NCBI GenBank assembly: GCA_902560445.1 | Contig: CACELO010000009.1 | Location: forward strand, 1 to 39,304 | Direction of reading: 5' to 3' | Length of the DNA stretch: 39,304 nt | Source of the DNA: an uncultured Candidatus Poseidoniales archaeon | GTDB lineage: Archaea > Thermoplasmatota > Poseidoniia > Poseidoniales > Thalassarchaeaceae | In this document: piece by piece, positions 1 to 6,344 of the stretch | How the letters are laid out: each line of letters starts with the position of its first letter | Numbering within the stretch: position 1 is the stretch's first letter | Position numbers and translations under genes: made by a program | Notes under the pieces: model-generated | Seen by the model: the letters and a program-made list of their open reading frames with translations, nothing else | Told to the model about the DNA's origin: nothing | The model's database searches: none

Positions 1-2
1 AT

Positions 3-110
3 TTGATGGAACCTATGATTGATGCTTTCAAGGCTGAAGTCACACTAGGAGAAGTGAACGAAGTTCTCAGGCAAAATTTTGGCACCTGGGTCGCCCCCAG
101 TGGTGTTTGA
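3..110 (+). CDS. Methylmalonyl-CoA mutase large subunit, C-terminal end (partial)
   Basis: Only the last 35 codons are inside the window; the gene enters from the left and stops with TGA at 108-110. The translated tail contains MEPMIDAFKAEVTLGEVNEV and ends with FGTW plus a short extension. This resembles the end of the catalytic chain of archaeal-type (two-subunit) methylmalonyl-CoA mutases, which interconvert succinyl-CoA and methylmalonyl-CoA using adenosylcobalamin. The identification is strengthened by the next gene, a methylmalonyl-CoA epimerase, whose ATG begins one base after this stop. Because so little is visible, the call depends on the tail pattern and the neighbour. A related acyl-CoA mutase (for example isobutyryl-CoA mutase) cannot be excluded. 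Confidence 0.7.
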   Translation: MMEPMIDAFKAEVTLGEVNEVLRQNFGTWVAPSGV

Positions 111-111
111 G

Positions 112-522
112 ATGACTGAAGGCGTTGATCATATCGGGATTGCTACCCATTCATTGGAAGCTCATAGCAAGTTTTGGACCTCATTGGGATTCATCCATAA
201 AAACGATGAAATTAATCAAGAGCAAGGTGTCAAAATAAGATACTTTCAAACACCTTCTGGAGGTCCTAAAATAGAACTCCTAGAGCCCCTATCCGTAGAT
301 ACACCAATTGGCAAATTTCTATTAAAAAGAGGAGAAGGAGTGCAACAGATTGCTGTGAAAACAGAAGATATATTATCAACAATAAAAGAATTACAATCAT
401 CTGGTATCAGGATGATAAATCAAGAGCCTGTTGAAGGAGCAAGTGGAACAAGGATAGCATTCGTCCACCCTTCATCAACAGGTGGTGTTCTGGTAGAACT
501 TGTCGAGCACCAAAAGACGTAA
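112..522 (+). CDS. mce: Methylmalonyl-CoA epimerase (VOC superfamily)
   Basis: A 136-residue glyoxalase/VOC-fold protein that should interconvert (S)- and (R)-methylmalonyl-CoA between propionyl-CoA carboxylase and the mutase. The N-terminus carries the family signature DHIGIAT (metal-binding His7), followed by the substitution-tolerant WTSLGF helix and a second half with GVQQIAVKTEDI, then RIAFVHPSSTGGVLVELVE at the end, which supplies the last metal-binding Glu. Length is normal for the family. The ATG at 112 is preferred over an in-frame upstream ATG at 79, because 79 lies inside the mutase gene and would add residues the family lacks. Mutase and epimerase are separated by a single base, so they are almost certainly co-transcribed and work together in propionate or odd-chain and branched-chain carbon catabolism. 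Confidence 0.9.
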   Translation: MTEGVDHIGIATHSLEAHSKFWTSLGFIHKNDEINQEQGVKIRYFQTPSGGPKIELLEPLSVDTPIGKFLLKRGEGVQQIAVKTEDILSTIKELQSSGIRMINQEPVEGASGTRIAFVHPSSTGGVLVELVEHQKT

Positions 523-577
523 TATTACTAGAAGAATACTAGGGTAATATCTAAAACACCTATGCCCTCGGGAAAAC

Positions 578-763
578 ATGCCTAAGATTAGTCTGGATAT
601 GCCTAACGAACTTCTTGGTGACTTGAAGTTGCATGTAGGTGATGAACACAAATTCGTTTCAGTAGCAGACGCTATTCGCACTGCCTGCCGTAAAATGTTA
701 GACCAATTAGATGAGGTGGATCTCCGTCATGGTCGTACAAAGGGGGGAGGAAAACATGGTTAG
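578..763 (+). CDS. Small ribbon-helix-helix (CopG/NikR-like) protein
   Basis: A 61-residue protein with the outline of a ribbon-helix-helix DNA-binding domain: a short beta strand (PKISLDMPNELL, residues 2-13), then a helix containing VSVADAIRTACRKMLDQL (about 27-44), then a basic glycine-rich tail (RHGRTKGGGKHG). Such proteins act as dimers that insert the paired strands into the DNA major groove. Its last 8 bases overlap the start of folE, and the folE ribosome site lies within its 3' end, so the two are translationally coupled. The position at the head of the preQ0 operon suggests an autoregulator of that operon, but this is inference. It has no visible ligand or metal domain. It could alternatively be an antitoxin-like orphan; no toxin gene is adjacent. 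Confidence 0.75.
   Translation: MPKISLDMPNELLGDLKLHVGDEHKFVSVADAIRTACRKMLDQLDEVDLRHGRTKGGGKHG
742..750 (+). promoter_or_regulatory. Strong Shine-Dalgarno site of folE
   Basis: The purine run GGGGGGAGG ends 5 bases before the ATG at 756. It lies inside the end of the ribbon-helix-helix gene, where it encodes part of its glycine-rich tail. It decides the folE start and implies translational coupling. Confidence 0.7.
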
Positions 764-1328
764 TGAAACAGAAGCTCAACAAGCTATATCGACCATCCTA
801 GAATATATTGAACCCGGACAATCGAATAGAGAAGGATTAGTCGATACTCCTTCGCGAGTAGTTAATTCGTGGAAAGAAATTTTTTCTGGGTATGCTGAGG
901 ATCCTGCCGAAGTTCTGAGTTCTACATTCAATGCGGAGGACTATGACGGGATTGTGTTGTTAAGAGACATAGAATTCCATTCTACATGCGAACACCATTT
1001 GCAACCATTTACTGGTAGGGCTCATATTGCCTATATTCCAATAGAACGAATTGTAGGTATCAGTAAATTAGCAAGAATTGTTGATTTACACACTAAAAGA
1101 CTACAAAATCAAGAGAGAATAACAAAAGGAATAGCAGATGATTTGGAACAGCATCTCAACCCATTAGGAGCAGCCGTAATCATAGAAGCATCTCATGGTT
1201 GCATGAAGTGTCGCGGAGTGAAGAAGCAAAATAGTATAATGACCACTTCAGCAATGAGAGGCGTATTCTTCGATAAGAACGAAGCGAGAGCCGAGCTGAT
1301 GCAATTAATTCAATCACCCCCTCTGTAA
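756..1328 (+). CDS. folE: GTP cyclohydrolase I (FolE, type IA)
   Basis: A 190-residue enzyme that converts GTP to 7,8-dihydroneopterin triphosphate, the entry step to preQ0 and pterins. The family signature is clear: zinc ligands C78 and H81 in STCEHHLQPF and C149 in SHGCMKCRG, plus GISKLARIVDLHTKRLQNQE and the C-terminal TTSAMRGVF. The ATG at 756 is chosen because it sits just after a strong ribosome site (GGGGGGAGG, 742-750); an upstream in-frame ATG at 711 would lie deep in the previous gene. Many archaea use MptA or a type IB enzyme at this step, so a bacterial-style FolE suggests acquisition by transfer (inference). It is followed at once by queE, queC and queD, which makes archaeosine/queuosine precursor synthesis its likely main purpose. 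Confidence 0.95.
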   Translation: MVSETEAQQAISTILEYIEPGQSNREGLVDTPSRVVNSWKEIFSGYAEDPAEVLSSTFNAEDYDGIVLLRDIEFHSTCEHHLQPFTGRAHIAYIPIERIVGISKLARIVDLHTKRLQNQERITKGIADDLEQHLNPLGAAVIIEASHGCMKCRGVKKQNSIMTTSAMRGVFFDKNEARAELMQLIQSPPL

Positions 1329-1336
1329 AGGTGAAT

Positions 1337-1936
1337 ATGATGACGACTTACCCCATAGTCGAGATATTTCATTCAGTCCAGGGTGAGGCTTTTCACACTG
1401 GTGTGCCTCATGTATTCATCCGATTTGGGAATTGTAACCTTCGCTGCGAATGGTGTGATACAGACTTCCTCACCTACGAAGATTTAGAGTTAGAAGATAT
1501 TGTTAATCAAGTACTAGAATTCGATTGTAAAAGAGTAATATTCACTGGTGGAGAACCTGCTATGCAAGATTTGGAGGCTATAGGTAGTAGACTGAAAGAA
1601 TATGACATACACCTCTCAATAGAAACGAATGGGACTATCCCCATTCCTGAAATTATCGACTGGATTTGTGTATCACCCAAGGATCAATTATATCCAAATG
1701 TGAGTATTAAACAAAAAACCGGGGACGAACTCAAAGTTGTATATTGTGGGCAATCTCTAGATATGTATGAGGAGTTAAAGGGTGGATTTGAACATCATTA
1801 CTTACAACCCTGCTATATCGATGAAGAAGATGTAGAATGGAATGGCAAGAATTTCGTGACAGTTGAAAAATTGGTTAAAGATAATCCCGGTTGGAGGTTA
1901 AGTCTACAGATCCATAAATGGATGGGGGTGTTATAA
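1337..1936 (+). CDS. queE: 7-carboxy-7-deazaguanine synthase (QueE, radical SAM)
   Basis: A 199-residue radical SAM enzyme that contracts the ring of 6-carboxy-tetrahydropterin to 7-carboxy-7-deazaguanine. It begins with the QueE hallmark IFHSVQGEAFHTG and carries the cluster motif CNLRCEWCDT (C33, C37, C40), followed by the SAM-contacting stretch FTGGEPAMQ and later VSPK. Length is near the usual 200-240. A GTG at 1331 is in frame, but an AAGGTGA ribosome site at 1328-1334 covers it, so ATG 1337 or ATG 1340 is the likelier start. The gene starts 8 bases after folE and its last 19 bases overlap the next gene, so it is part of one operon with folE, queC and queD. The function assignment is secure from the motifs plus this context. 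Confidence 0.93.
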   Translation: MMTTYPIVEIFHSVQGEAFHTGVPHVFIRFGNCNLRCEWCDTDFLTYEDLELEDIVNQVLEFDCKRVIFTGGEPAMQDLEAIGSRLKEYDIHLSIETNGTIPIPEIIDWICVSPKDQLYPNVSIKQKTGDELKVVYCGQSLDMYEELKGGFEHHYLQPCYIDEEDVEWNGKNFVTVEKLVKDNPGWRLSLQIHKWMGVL

Positions 1937-3024
1937 TTCGAGCAGTAATGGCTTTGAGTGGAGGTATGGATTCCACTGCACTTCTATGTCGTCTATTGGC
2001 TGACGGATATATTGTAAGTTGCATTAGTTACGATTACGGTCAGAAACATGTGATAGAAATTGATAGGGCTAAAGCCAATATAGAGTACTTAGCAGAAAAT
2101 AACCTTACTGTAGAACATAGAATTGTCGATCTCTCGGGAGTAATGGGGATATTCAATTCTGCATTAACAAAGAAGGATATTGAGGTTCCTGAAGGCCATT
2201 ATGAAGAAGAACAAATGAAGGCAACGGTCGTCCCTAATCGCAACGCGATATTTTCATCCATCCTTTACGGATATGGCCTATCTATAGCAACACAAGAGGG
2301 TACAGATGTCAGTATCGCCCTAGGGGTACATTCTGGTGACCATGCAATATATCCTGATTGTAGACCGGAATTTTATCAATCGCTTGGGGAATCTTTTGCA
2401 ATAGGAAACTGGGATAGTGAACGAATTTCCTTCCACCTGCCATACATTGATGGTGACAAAGAAACAATACTCAAAGATGCATTAGAATCCTGTAATAAAT
2501 TGAATATCGACTTTGATACAATATTCAGGAATACAAACACATCATACAATCCTGATGAACAGGGTAGAAGCAGTGGAACGAGTGGTGCAGATGTTGAGAG
2601 GATTCTCGCTTTCCATGCTATCGGTAGAGAGGACCCTGTAGAATACGTCACATCATGGAATGAAGTTTTACAAGGAGCTTTAAAGGCTCAATTACGGTTT
2701 CATGTAATGAAACAAAATGGTACAGAGAGACCATTTACTGGCGAATATGACAAACACTTCGAATCAGGCAGATACTATTGTGCAGAGTGTGATAAGTTGC
2801 TGTTTTCATCTGAAGCGAAATTCGATTCCGGATGTGGTTGGCCCGCATTTAGCGAGGAAGTTCCTGATGCTGAAATTACTCAACTCAAGGATACTAGTCA
2901 CGGGATGGTTAGAATTGAGGTGAGATGTTCAAAATGTGATTCACATCTAGGTCATTTATTCCATGAAGCCAGAGGCCCACGATATTGTATAAACTCGATA
3001 TGCTTGAATTTTAGAGGTGATTGA
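1918..3024 (+). CDS. queC: QueC-MsrB fusion: preQ0 synthase joined to methionine-R-sulfoxide reductase
   Basis: A 368-residue two-domain protein. Residues about 8-250 are a QueC-type PP-loop ATPase (ALSGGMDST at 12-20) that converts 7-carboxy-7-deazaguanine to preQ0 with ATP and ammonia. Residues about 260-366 are a complete MsrB domain: GTERPFTGEY, zinc cysteines C288/C291 and C337/C340, FDSGCGWPAF, and catalytic C357 in RYCINS. The linker is about 10 residues, with no stop or frame slip between domains. In the QueC half, the place where most QueC proteins have four zinc cysteines reads S209-Y210 ... S219-G-T-S222-G-A-D225, so all four are replaced. The ATG at 1918 lies inside queE (19-base overlap) and gives the normal QueC N-terminus. 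The domain calls are firm; why the two are fused is unknown. Confidence 0.92.
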   Translation: MDGGVIIRAVMALSGGMDSTALLCRLLADGYIVSCISYDYGQKHVIEIDRAKANIEYLAENNLTVEHRIVDLSGVMGIFNSALTKKDIEVPEGHYEEEQMKATVVPNRNAIFSSILYGYGLSIATQEGTDVSIALGVHSGDHAIYPDCRPEFYQSLGESFAIGNWDSERISFHLPYIDGDKETILKDALESCNKLNIDFDTIFRNTNTSYNPDEQGRSSGTSGADVERILAFHAIGREDPVEYVTSWNEVLQGALKAQLRFHVMKQNGTERPFTGEYDKHFESGRYYCAECDKLLFSSEAKFDSGCGWPAFSEEVPDAEITQLKDTSHGMVRIEVRCSKCDSHLGHLFHEARGPRYCINSICLNFRGD

Positions 3025-3025
3025 T

Positions 3026-3478
3026 TTGACTAAATATTTTTCTTTGAAGAAATATGGGCACGAAAGAGGACTATCGGCAGCTTTCAGACAGTGGAGAGCA
3101 GATAGTCACTGCAAATTCTTACATGGCTACTCACTTGAATTTGAATTTGAATTTGGTGCGGATGAATTGGATGAAAAAAATTGGGTGGTAGATTTTGGTG
3201 GACTCAAAGAGTTGGAGATTTGGCTGAGGAGTAATTTCGATCACAAGACCTTAGTTGCTTCAGATGATCCCCAATTTTCCGAATTTGAATTACTGAATAA
3301 TAACGGTATTATCGACATGGTAGTTGTAGAATCTACAGGAGCAGAAATGTTTGCCAAAATGGCTATGGAATACTCTAGTAAAATGATTCAAGAGAAATAT
3401 GGCGAGAGATGCTGGGTTGAAAGTGTTACAGTTAGAGAACACGGTGCAAATAGTGCAAAGTGTAAGAGACAAAATTAG
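3026..3478 (+). CDS. queD: 6-carboxy-tetrahydropterin synthase-like protein (QueD/PTPS family)
   Basis: A 150-residue member of the QueD/6-pyruvoyl-tetrahydropterin synthase family, expected to turn dihydroneopterin triphosphate into 6-carboxy-tetrahydropterin, between the FolE and QueE steps. Visible motifs are SHCKFLHGYSLEFEFEF (C29 as the catalytic-type Cys, H28 and H33 as candidate zinc ligands), WVVDFGGLK, FDHKTL (H73) and the C-terminal VREHGANSA. Compared with the common pattern CxxxHGH, the second His is Tyr35, and the usual AAH is AAF, so the zinc site is of a variant type. The TTG at 3026 is preferred because GAGGTGAT (3014-3021) is a good ribosome site for it and overlaps an alternative GTG at 3017. 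The start follows the queC stop at once, which completes the preQ0 operon. Confidence 0.88.
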   Translation: MTKYFSLKKYGHERGLSAAFRQWRADSHCKFLHGYSLEFEFEFGADELDEKNWVVDFGGLKELEIWLRSNFDHKTLVASDDPQFSEFELLNNNGIIDMVVVESTGAEMFAKMAMEYSSKMIQEKYGERCWVESVTVREHGANSAKCKRQN

Positions 3479-3479
3479 G

Positions 3480-4238
3480 TTATGATTCGGATTCTTCAAA
3501 GGAATCTGCAGCGGCAGAAAGAATCCCTAAGATACGATGAATTTCATCATCTTTAGGCAGGCCCCTCATTATTACTCGAACTAACGTTTCCTCCATACCC
3601 TGTCTTTTGTGGTCCTTAGTTGGAATTAATTGCACCAACCTAGTAACTTCTTCTCTCAACATTCGTCTTAATTCTGGGTCTAAGATTCTACCATCAGTCC
3701 CAGGTACTGAATTATCAGATACTCCAGTGAACCAAGAGAAACAGAGCACCGTAACAGCATGACTTAGATTCAGTATTGGATAGCCTTCCCACGTTGGAAT
3801 CGTTACTAACAAATCGCATAATCTAAGTTGGTCGTTTACCAATCCTTTACCTTCTGGACCGAATACTAAGGCAGTCTTGCCATCAACCCCTGATAAGCGG
3901 TCTGGTAGTTCATCAGGTAATAGAAAATGCCTCATTGCTGTCTTATCGCCGTGCTCTCTCTTTCCAGACGTCCCCACTACCAATGAGCAGTCAAATGTTG
4001 CATCTTGAAGAGTCTCAAAGCCTCGAGCGTTTTCTAGGACATACTGAGCATTCTTCGCTCTCTTTCGGGTCTCCTCAGACCATTCTATTGTTCGGCCAAC
4101 AGTACGGAGGTCAGTGATTCCAAAGTTCATCATGCTTCTAGCGACAGCACCAATGTTGCCATCGTGTTCAGGGGCAACTAAGACTATGCAGACATTAGTA
4201 GCGAATTCAGGAAGTGATAACTCAGCATAGTCGCCCAT
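3480..4238 (-). CDS. SpoU/TrmH-superfamily RNA 2'-O-methyltransferase (TrmJ-like)
   Basis: A 252-residue SPOUT-class methyltransferase that would transfer a methyl group from SAM to a ribose 2'-OH, probably in tRNA (TrmJ methylates position 32). The N-terminal motif is VAPEHDGNIGAVARSMMNFG. The knot motifs follow as ALVFGPEGKGL and IPTWEGYPILNLSHAVTVL, which form the SAM site. A C-terminal helical part (RILDPELRRM onward) with RQGMEETLVRVIMRGLPKDDE matches the TrmJ-type extension. The ATG at 4238 lies 5 bases after the S17e stop; an in-frame start at 4292 inside S17e is less likely. It is the last gene of a ribosomal protein operon, which fits an RNA modification role. The exact target cannot be read from sequence; rRNA is an alternative. 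Confidence 0.85.
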   Translation of the reverse strand: MGDYAELSLPEFATNVCIVLVAPEHDGNIGAVARSMMNFGITDLRTVGRTIEWSEETRKRAKNAQYVLENARGFETLQDATFDCSLVVGTSGKREHGDKTAMRHFLLPDELPDRLSGVDGKTALVFGPEGKGLVNDQLRLCDLLVTIPTWEGYPILNLSHAVTVLCFSWFTGVSDNSVPGTDGRILDPELRRMLREEVTRLVQLIPTKDHKRQGMEETLVRVIMRGLPKDDEIHRILGILSAAADSFEESES

Positions 4239-4243
4239 ACCAA

Positions 4244-4435
4244 TCAATCGGTACGGCGCTGGATATAACGTGTGATATAGCCCGCTATCCAATTCCTCAT
4301 ACGCTTGTTGTCGACATCAGTGAATTCTACAACTAGATCTTTGTTAGTGTCGAAGTCATCAGTGAATTTGTCGGGATAAATCTCCAACAAACGTAAAGCT
4401 CTAGTCTTGATGAATGAAGGTCGAATATTGCCCAT
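4244..4435 (-). CDS. rps17e: Ribosomal protein S17e
   Basis: A 63-residue basic protein with the S17e pattern: [18 protein letters not shown] at the start, then [13 protein letters not shown], and [12 protein letters not shown] near the end. S17e is a small-subunit protein restricted to archaea and eukaryotes, so it is direct evidence for an archaeal genome. The ATG at 4435 is preceded by GGAGGACTGA, which is also the end of the L31e gene 5 bases upstream, so the genes are coupled. Length is typical of archaeal S17e. Confidence 0.9.
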   Translation of the reverse strand: MGNIRPSFIKTRALRLLEIYPDKFTDDFDTNKDLVVEFTDVDNKRMRNWIAGYITRYIQRRTD

Positions 4436-4440
4436 AAATC

Positions 4441-4704
4441 TCAGTCCTCCGCCAATTTTACTTCAAGAGGGAATCCTTCTTCCCTAGTGCAAACGATTCT
4501 AATCTTACGTGGAGGCTTTTGCATTCCTCGAGACCAGATGACTTCGTTAACCGCTTGGTCTATCCATATTTCTTCATCTTCTTGGATTTTCATGTGTTGA
4601 GATACGTGGTTGCGAATCTCAGCCATGGCCCGGTTAGCGCGCTTTGTTCTAGGAACATTCCAAGCGGCCCGAAGCGGGATTACCATTTCCTTTACCTCAG
4701 CCAA
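4441..4704 (-). CDS. rpl31e: Ribosomal protein L31e
   Basis: An 87-residue large-subunit protein. The family signature [20 protein letters not shown] is followed by a helix and by [20 protein letters not shown], both characteristic of L31e. In the ribosome it sits near the peptide exit tunnel together with L39e, whose gene lies immediately upstream. The TTG at 4704 is chosen: the ribosome site GAGGTGAT (4717-4710) is spaced correctly for it, and the next in-frame candidate (GTG 4713) falls within that site. The ribosome site is formed by the last codons of L39e. Confidence 0.93.
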   Translation of the reverse strand: MAEVKEMVIPLRAAWNVPRTKRANRAMAEIRNHVSQHMKIQEDEEIWIDQAVNEVIWSRGMQKPPRKIRIVCTREEGFPLEVKLAED

Positions 4705-4709
4705 CCAAA

Positions 4710-4865
4710 TCACCTCTGAAGTTTCGACCTGCGCCAGTGGTGGCGCTTAGGATGAGAGGTTGTGTTCCTGGCAGTTCGAAGCATTACCCAAACGGGAACT
4801 CTCCGATTTTGCTTGGTGACTTTGTTCAGTCGCTGCTTCTTACCGAATGGTTTGTGGCGCGCCAT
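4710..4865 (-). CDS. rpl39e: Ribosomal protein L39e
   Basis: A 51-residue, very basic protein read from ATG at 4865 to TGA at 4710-4712. It begins [20 protein letters not shown], continues with [20 protein letters not shown] and ends [11 protein letters not shown], which is a full-length L39e. This is the smallest archaeal/eukaryal large-subunit protein and lines the exit tunnel. A GAGGTGAAATC ribosome site precedes the ATG, and its stop overlaps the ribosome site of L31e. The gene is short enough to be missed by length-filtered gene finders. Confidence 0.93.
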   Translation of the reverse strand: MARHKPFGKKQRLNKVTKQNRRVPVWVMLRTARNTTSHPKRHHWRRSKLQR

Positions 4866-4874
4866 GATTTCACC

Positions 4875-5345
4875 TCAATATCTTGCTAGTTCTGGATGTC
4901 TTTCCTCTGCTAAAGGACGGACGCTATGTGCACTTTCATCCAAAAGTGATTGCCCAGTTGGAGAAATTATCTTTCCAAGAGTTACAGTACCGGCAGTGTT
5001 GAAAGAATCTGTAATGAACCCGGCAGCCGCTAATTGCTGTAGAGCTGTTCTAGCTACCTTTCTTGAACCAGAGACGGCTCTGTTAGGCTTTACTCCTCGG
5101 TTTTTTGGACCTCCGAATTGTTGTGACATGTGATTAGTACCAATCGGCCCTTTCATTGCTACCTTACGTAGGACTGCTGCGACCCGAACATACCACCAAT
5201 CTGATTGTTCGGGTGGCTTCTCTCTGTGCGTGCCAGTCTTTACAAAATCAGCCCACTCAGGAGCATTGATTGAGTCATTGTCAACTAATCTCTGAGCGAG
5301 GTCCGCAATCAGAAGGTCGGCTGGCACATCGTGGAACGTCGTCAT
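4875..5345 (-). CDS. rps19e: Ribosomal protein S19e
   Basis: A 156-residue small-subunit protein found only in archaea and eukaryotes. It shows TTFHDVPADLLIADLAQRL at the start, the S19e core PPEQSDWWYVRVAAVLRKVA, then GPIGTNHMSQQFGG and RKVARTALQQLAAAGFI. The ATG at 5345 follows a GGTGAGTG ribosome site; an upstream in-frame start at 5432 would run through the promoter. It heads the operon S19e-L39e-L31e-S17e-TrmJ. A TATA-like box lies about 36-43 bases upstream of the ATG. Confidence 0.93.
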   Translation of the reverse strand: MTTFHDVPADLLIADLAQRLVDNDSINAPEWADFVKTGTHREKPPEQSDWWYVRVAAVLRKVAMKGPIGTNHMSQQFGGPKNRGVKPNRAVSGSRKVARTALQQLAAAGFITDSFNTAGTVTLGKIISPTGQSLLDESAHSVRPLAEERHPELARY

Positions 5346-5380
5346 ACACTCACCTTGTAGCGCCCGGCCGACCTTGAGGC

Positions 5381-5392
5381 CGTATTTAACGG
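5381..5392 (-). promoter_or_regulatory. TATA-like box of the S19e operon
   Basis: On the minus strand this reads CCGTTAAATACG, with TTAAATAC as the TATA-like core, 36-43 bases upstream of the S19e ATG. Transcription would then start near 5360, leaving a short leader. It is the only AT-rich element in a GC-rich upstream segment. Confidence 0.5.
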
Positions 5393-5484
5393 TGATGACA
5401 TGATTGAAACCTATAGCGGCTTGGTACTGCATTCTTGCGTACTACATACAATGGTTCAAACCACTCTTATGGTTCGCCGAGATA

Positions 5485-6282
5485 ATGAGGAAGTCACTAT
5501 CAAGGAACCCGAACATGCTTCGGACTATGGTGGGTTTAGGTTTAGTGTTGATTTTGGTATTATCCTATGCAGTATATTCTGCTACAGTAGATAGTGAATA
5601 TTACAGATATGAGACTACTAATCAGGGAGTGGATTATCAACTTCAATTAGAAAACGAAAATGAGTCATCTTGGTACATATCAACAACTTCATCTCCGACT
5701 TGGATTAACATCACTGTAACAAATGCACCCAATAATGCTGAATTGATTGTTACTTCTACGAGTTCCACATGGTATCATTCGCCTCTTCTGGGGGAAGATG
5801 GTGATTCAGTATTCAATTGTAAGGAATTCGATGAAATTTCCGACTCTTGCGATGAAGCCTACGAACATAATATGTTGATTGATTCGCAAGAAGTTGTATT
5901 GAGGGGGAGAGCTTCACTAGAGTTACCGATTGAAGGAGTAGGTTATGAAAGAGCCGACAATGAATCTCAGGCTGAATTAGAGATATTGGAGTTAATTTCC
6001 CAAGAGAGAGTAACCACTACTTGGATAGTTGGAATATATGTCGACGATGAGTTAGTATCTCCAGAAGGGATTCTAGTGAATTTTTCCTTAACAGAACATG
6101 AATTGGTTTCTGTTTCAGAATTTGAAATCGACCCTGTCCAAGAGACATTATACGGAGTTGCAACATTAGTTGGTTGCTTTTTCCTGTTAATCGCCGTACC
6201 CATGATGGTATATTTCGCAGGAATTGCAAAAGCACGACTGGACGAAGAGAATCGTCTGGATGATCCGGCACCTAGTGAATAG
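5485..6282 (+). CDS. Membrane-anchored protein of unknown function (two TM segments)
   Basis: A 265-residue protein with a basic N-terminus (MRKSLSRNPNMLR), a hydrophobic segment at about 14-35 (VGLGLVLILVLSYAVYSA), a polar, acidic domain of about 180 residues with several NxS/T sequons and two cysteines near FNCKEFDEISDSCDE, and a second TM at about 228-252 (LVGCFFLLIAVPMMVYFAG) followed by a short charged tail. This predicts a protein whose central beta-rich domain faces outside. I do not recognise a family. An earlier in-frame ATG at 5404 would add 27 residues across the region shared with the S19e promoter; the ATG at 5485 puts the TM at a normal signal-anchor position. The TPR gene follows 62 bases downstream on the same strand. 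Confidence 0.7.
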   Translation: MRKSLSRNPNMLRTMVGLGLVLILVLSYAVYSATVDSEYYRYETTNQGVDYQLQLENENESSWYISTTSSPTWINITVTNAPNNAELIVTSTSSTWYHSPLLGEDGDSVFNCKEFDEISDSCDEAYEHNMLIDSQEVVLRGRASLELPIEGVGYERADNESQAELEILELISQERVTTTWIVGIYVDDELVSPEGILVNFSLTEHELVSVSEFEIDPVQETLYGVATLVGCFFLLIAVPMMVYFAGIAKARLDEENRLDDPAPSE

Positions 6283-6344
6283 GACGATACTTTAGCACTC
6301 ATTGATTCAGAAATCTTATCCCTTGTTCATATCGCGATAAGTCT

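Noticed and set aside
578-3478. preQ0 genes as part of a 7-deazaguanine DNA modification (dpd-type) cluster
   Set aside because: No DNA transglycosylase, dpd gene or restriction partner lies next to them; the neighbours are epimerase and ribosomal genes, so the tRNA (archaeosine) purpose is more likely.
5404-5484. N-terminal extension of the two-TM membrane protein from ATG 5404
   Set aside because: It would run through the S19e promoter region and place the signal-anchor at residue 40; ATG 5485 gives a normal basic-hydrophobic N-terminus.
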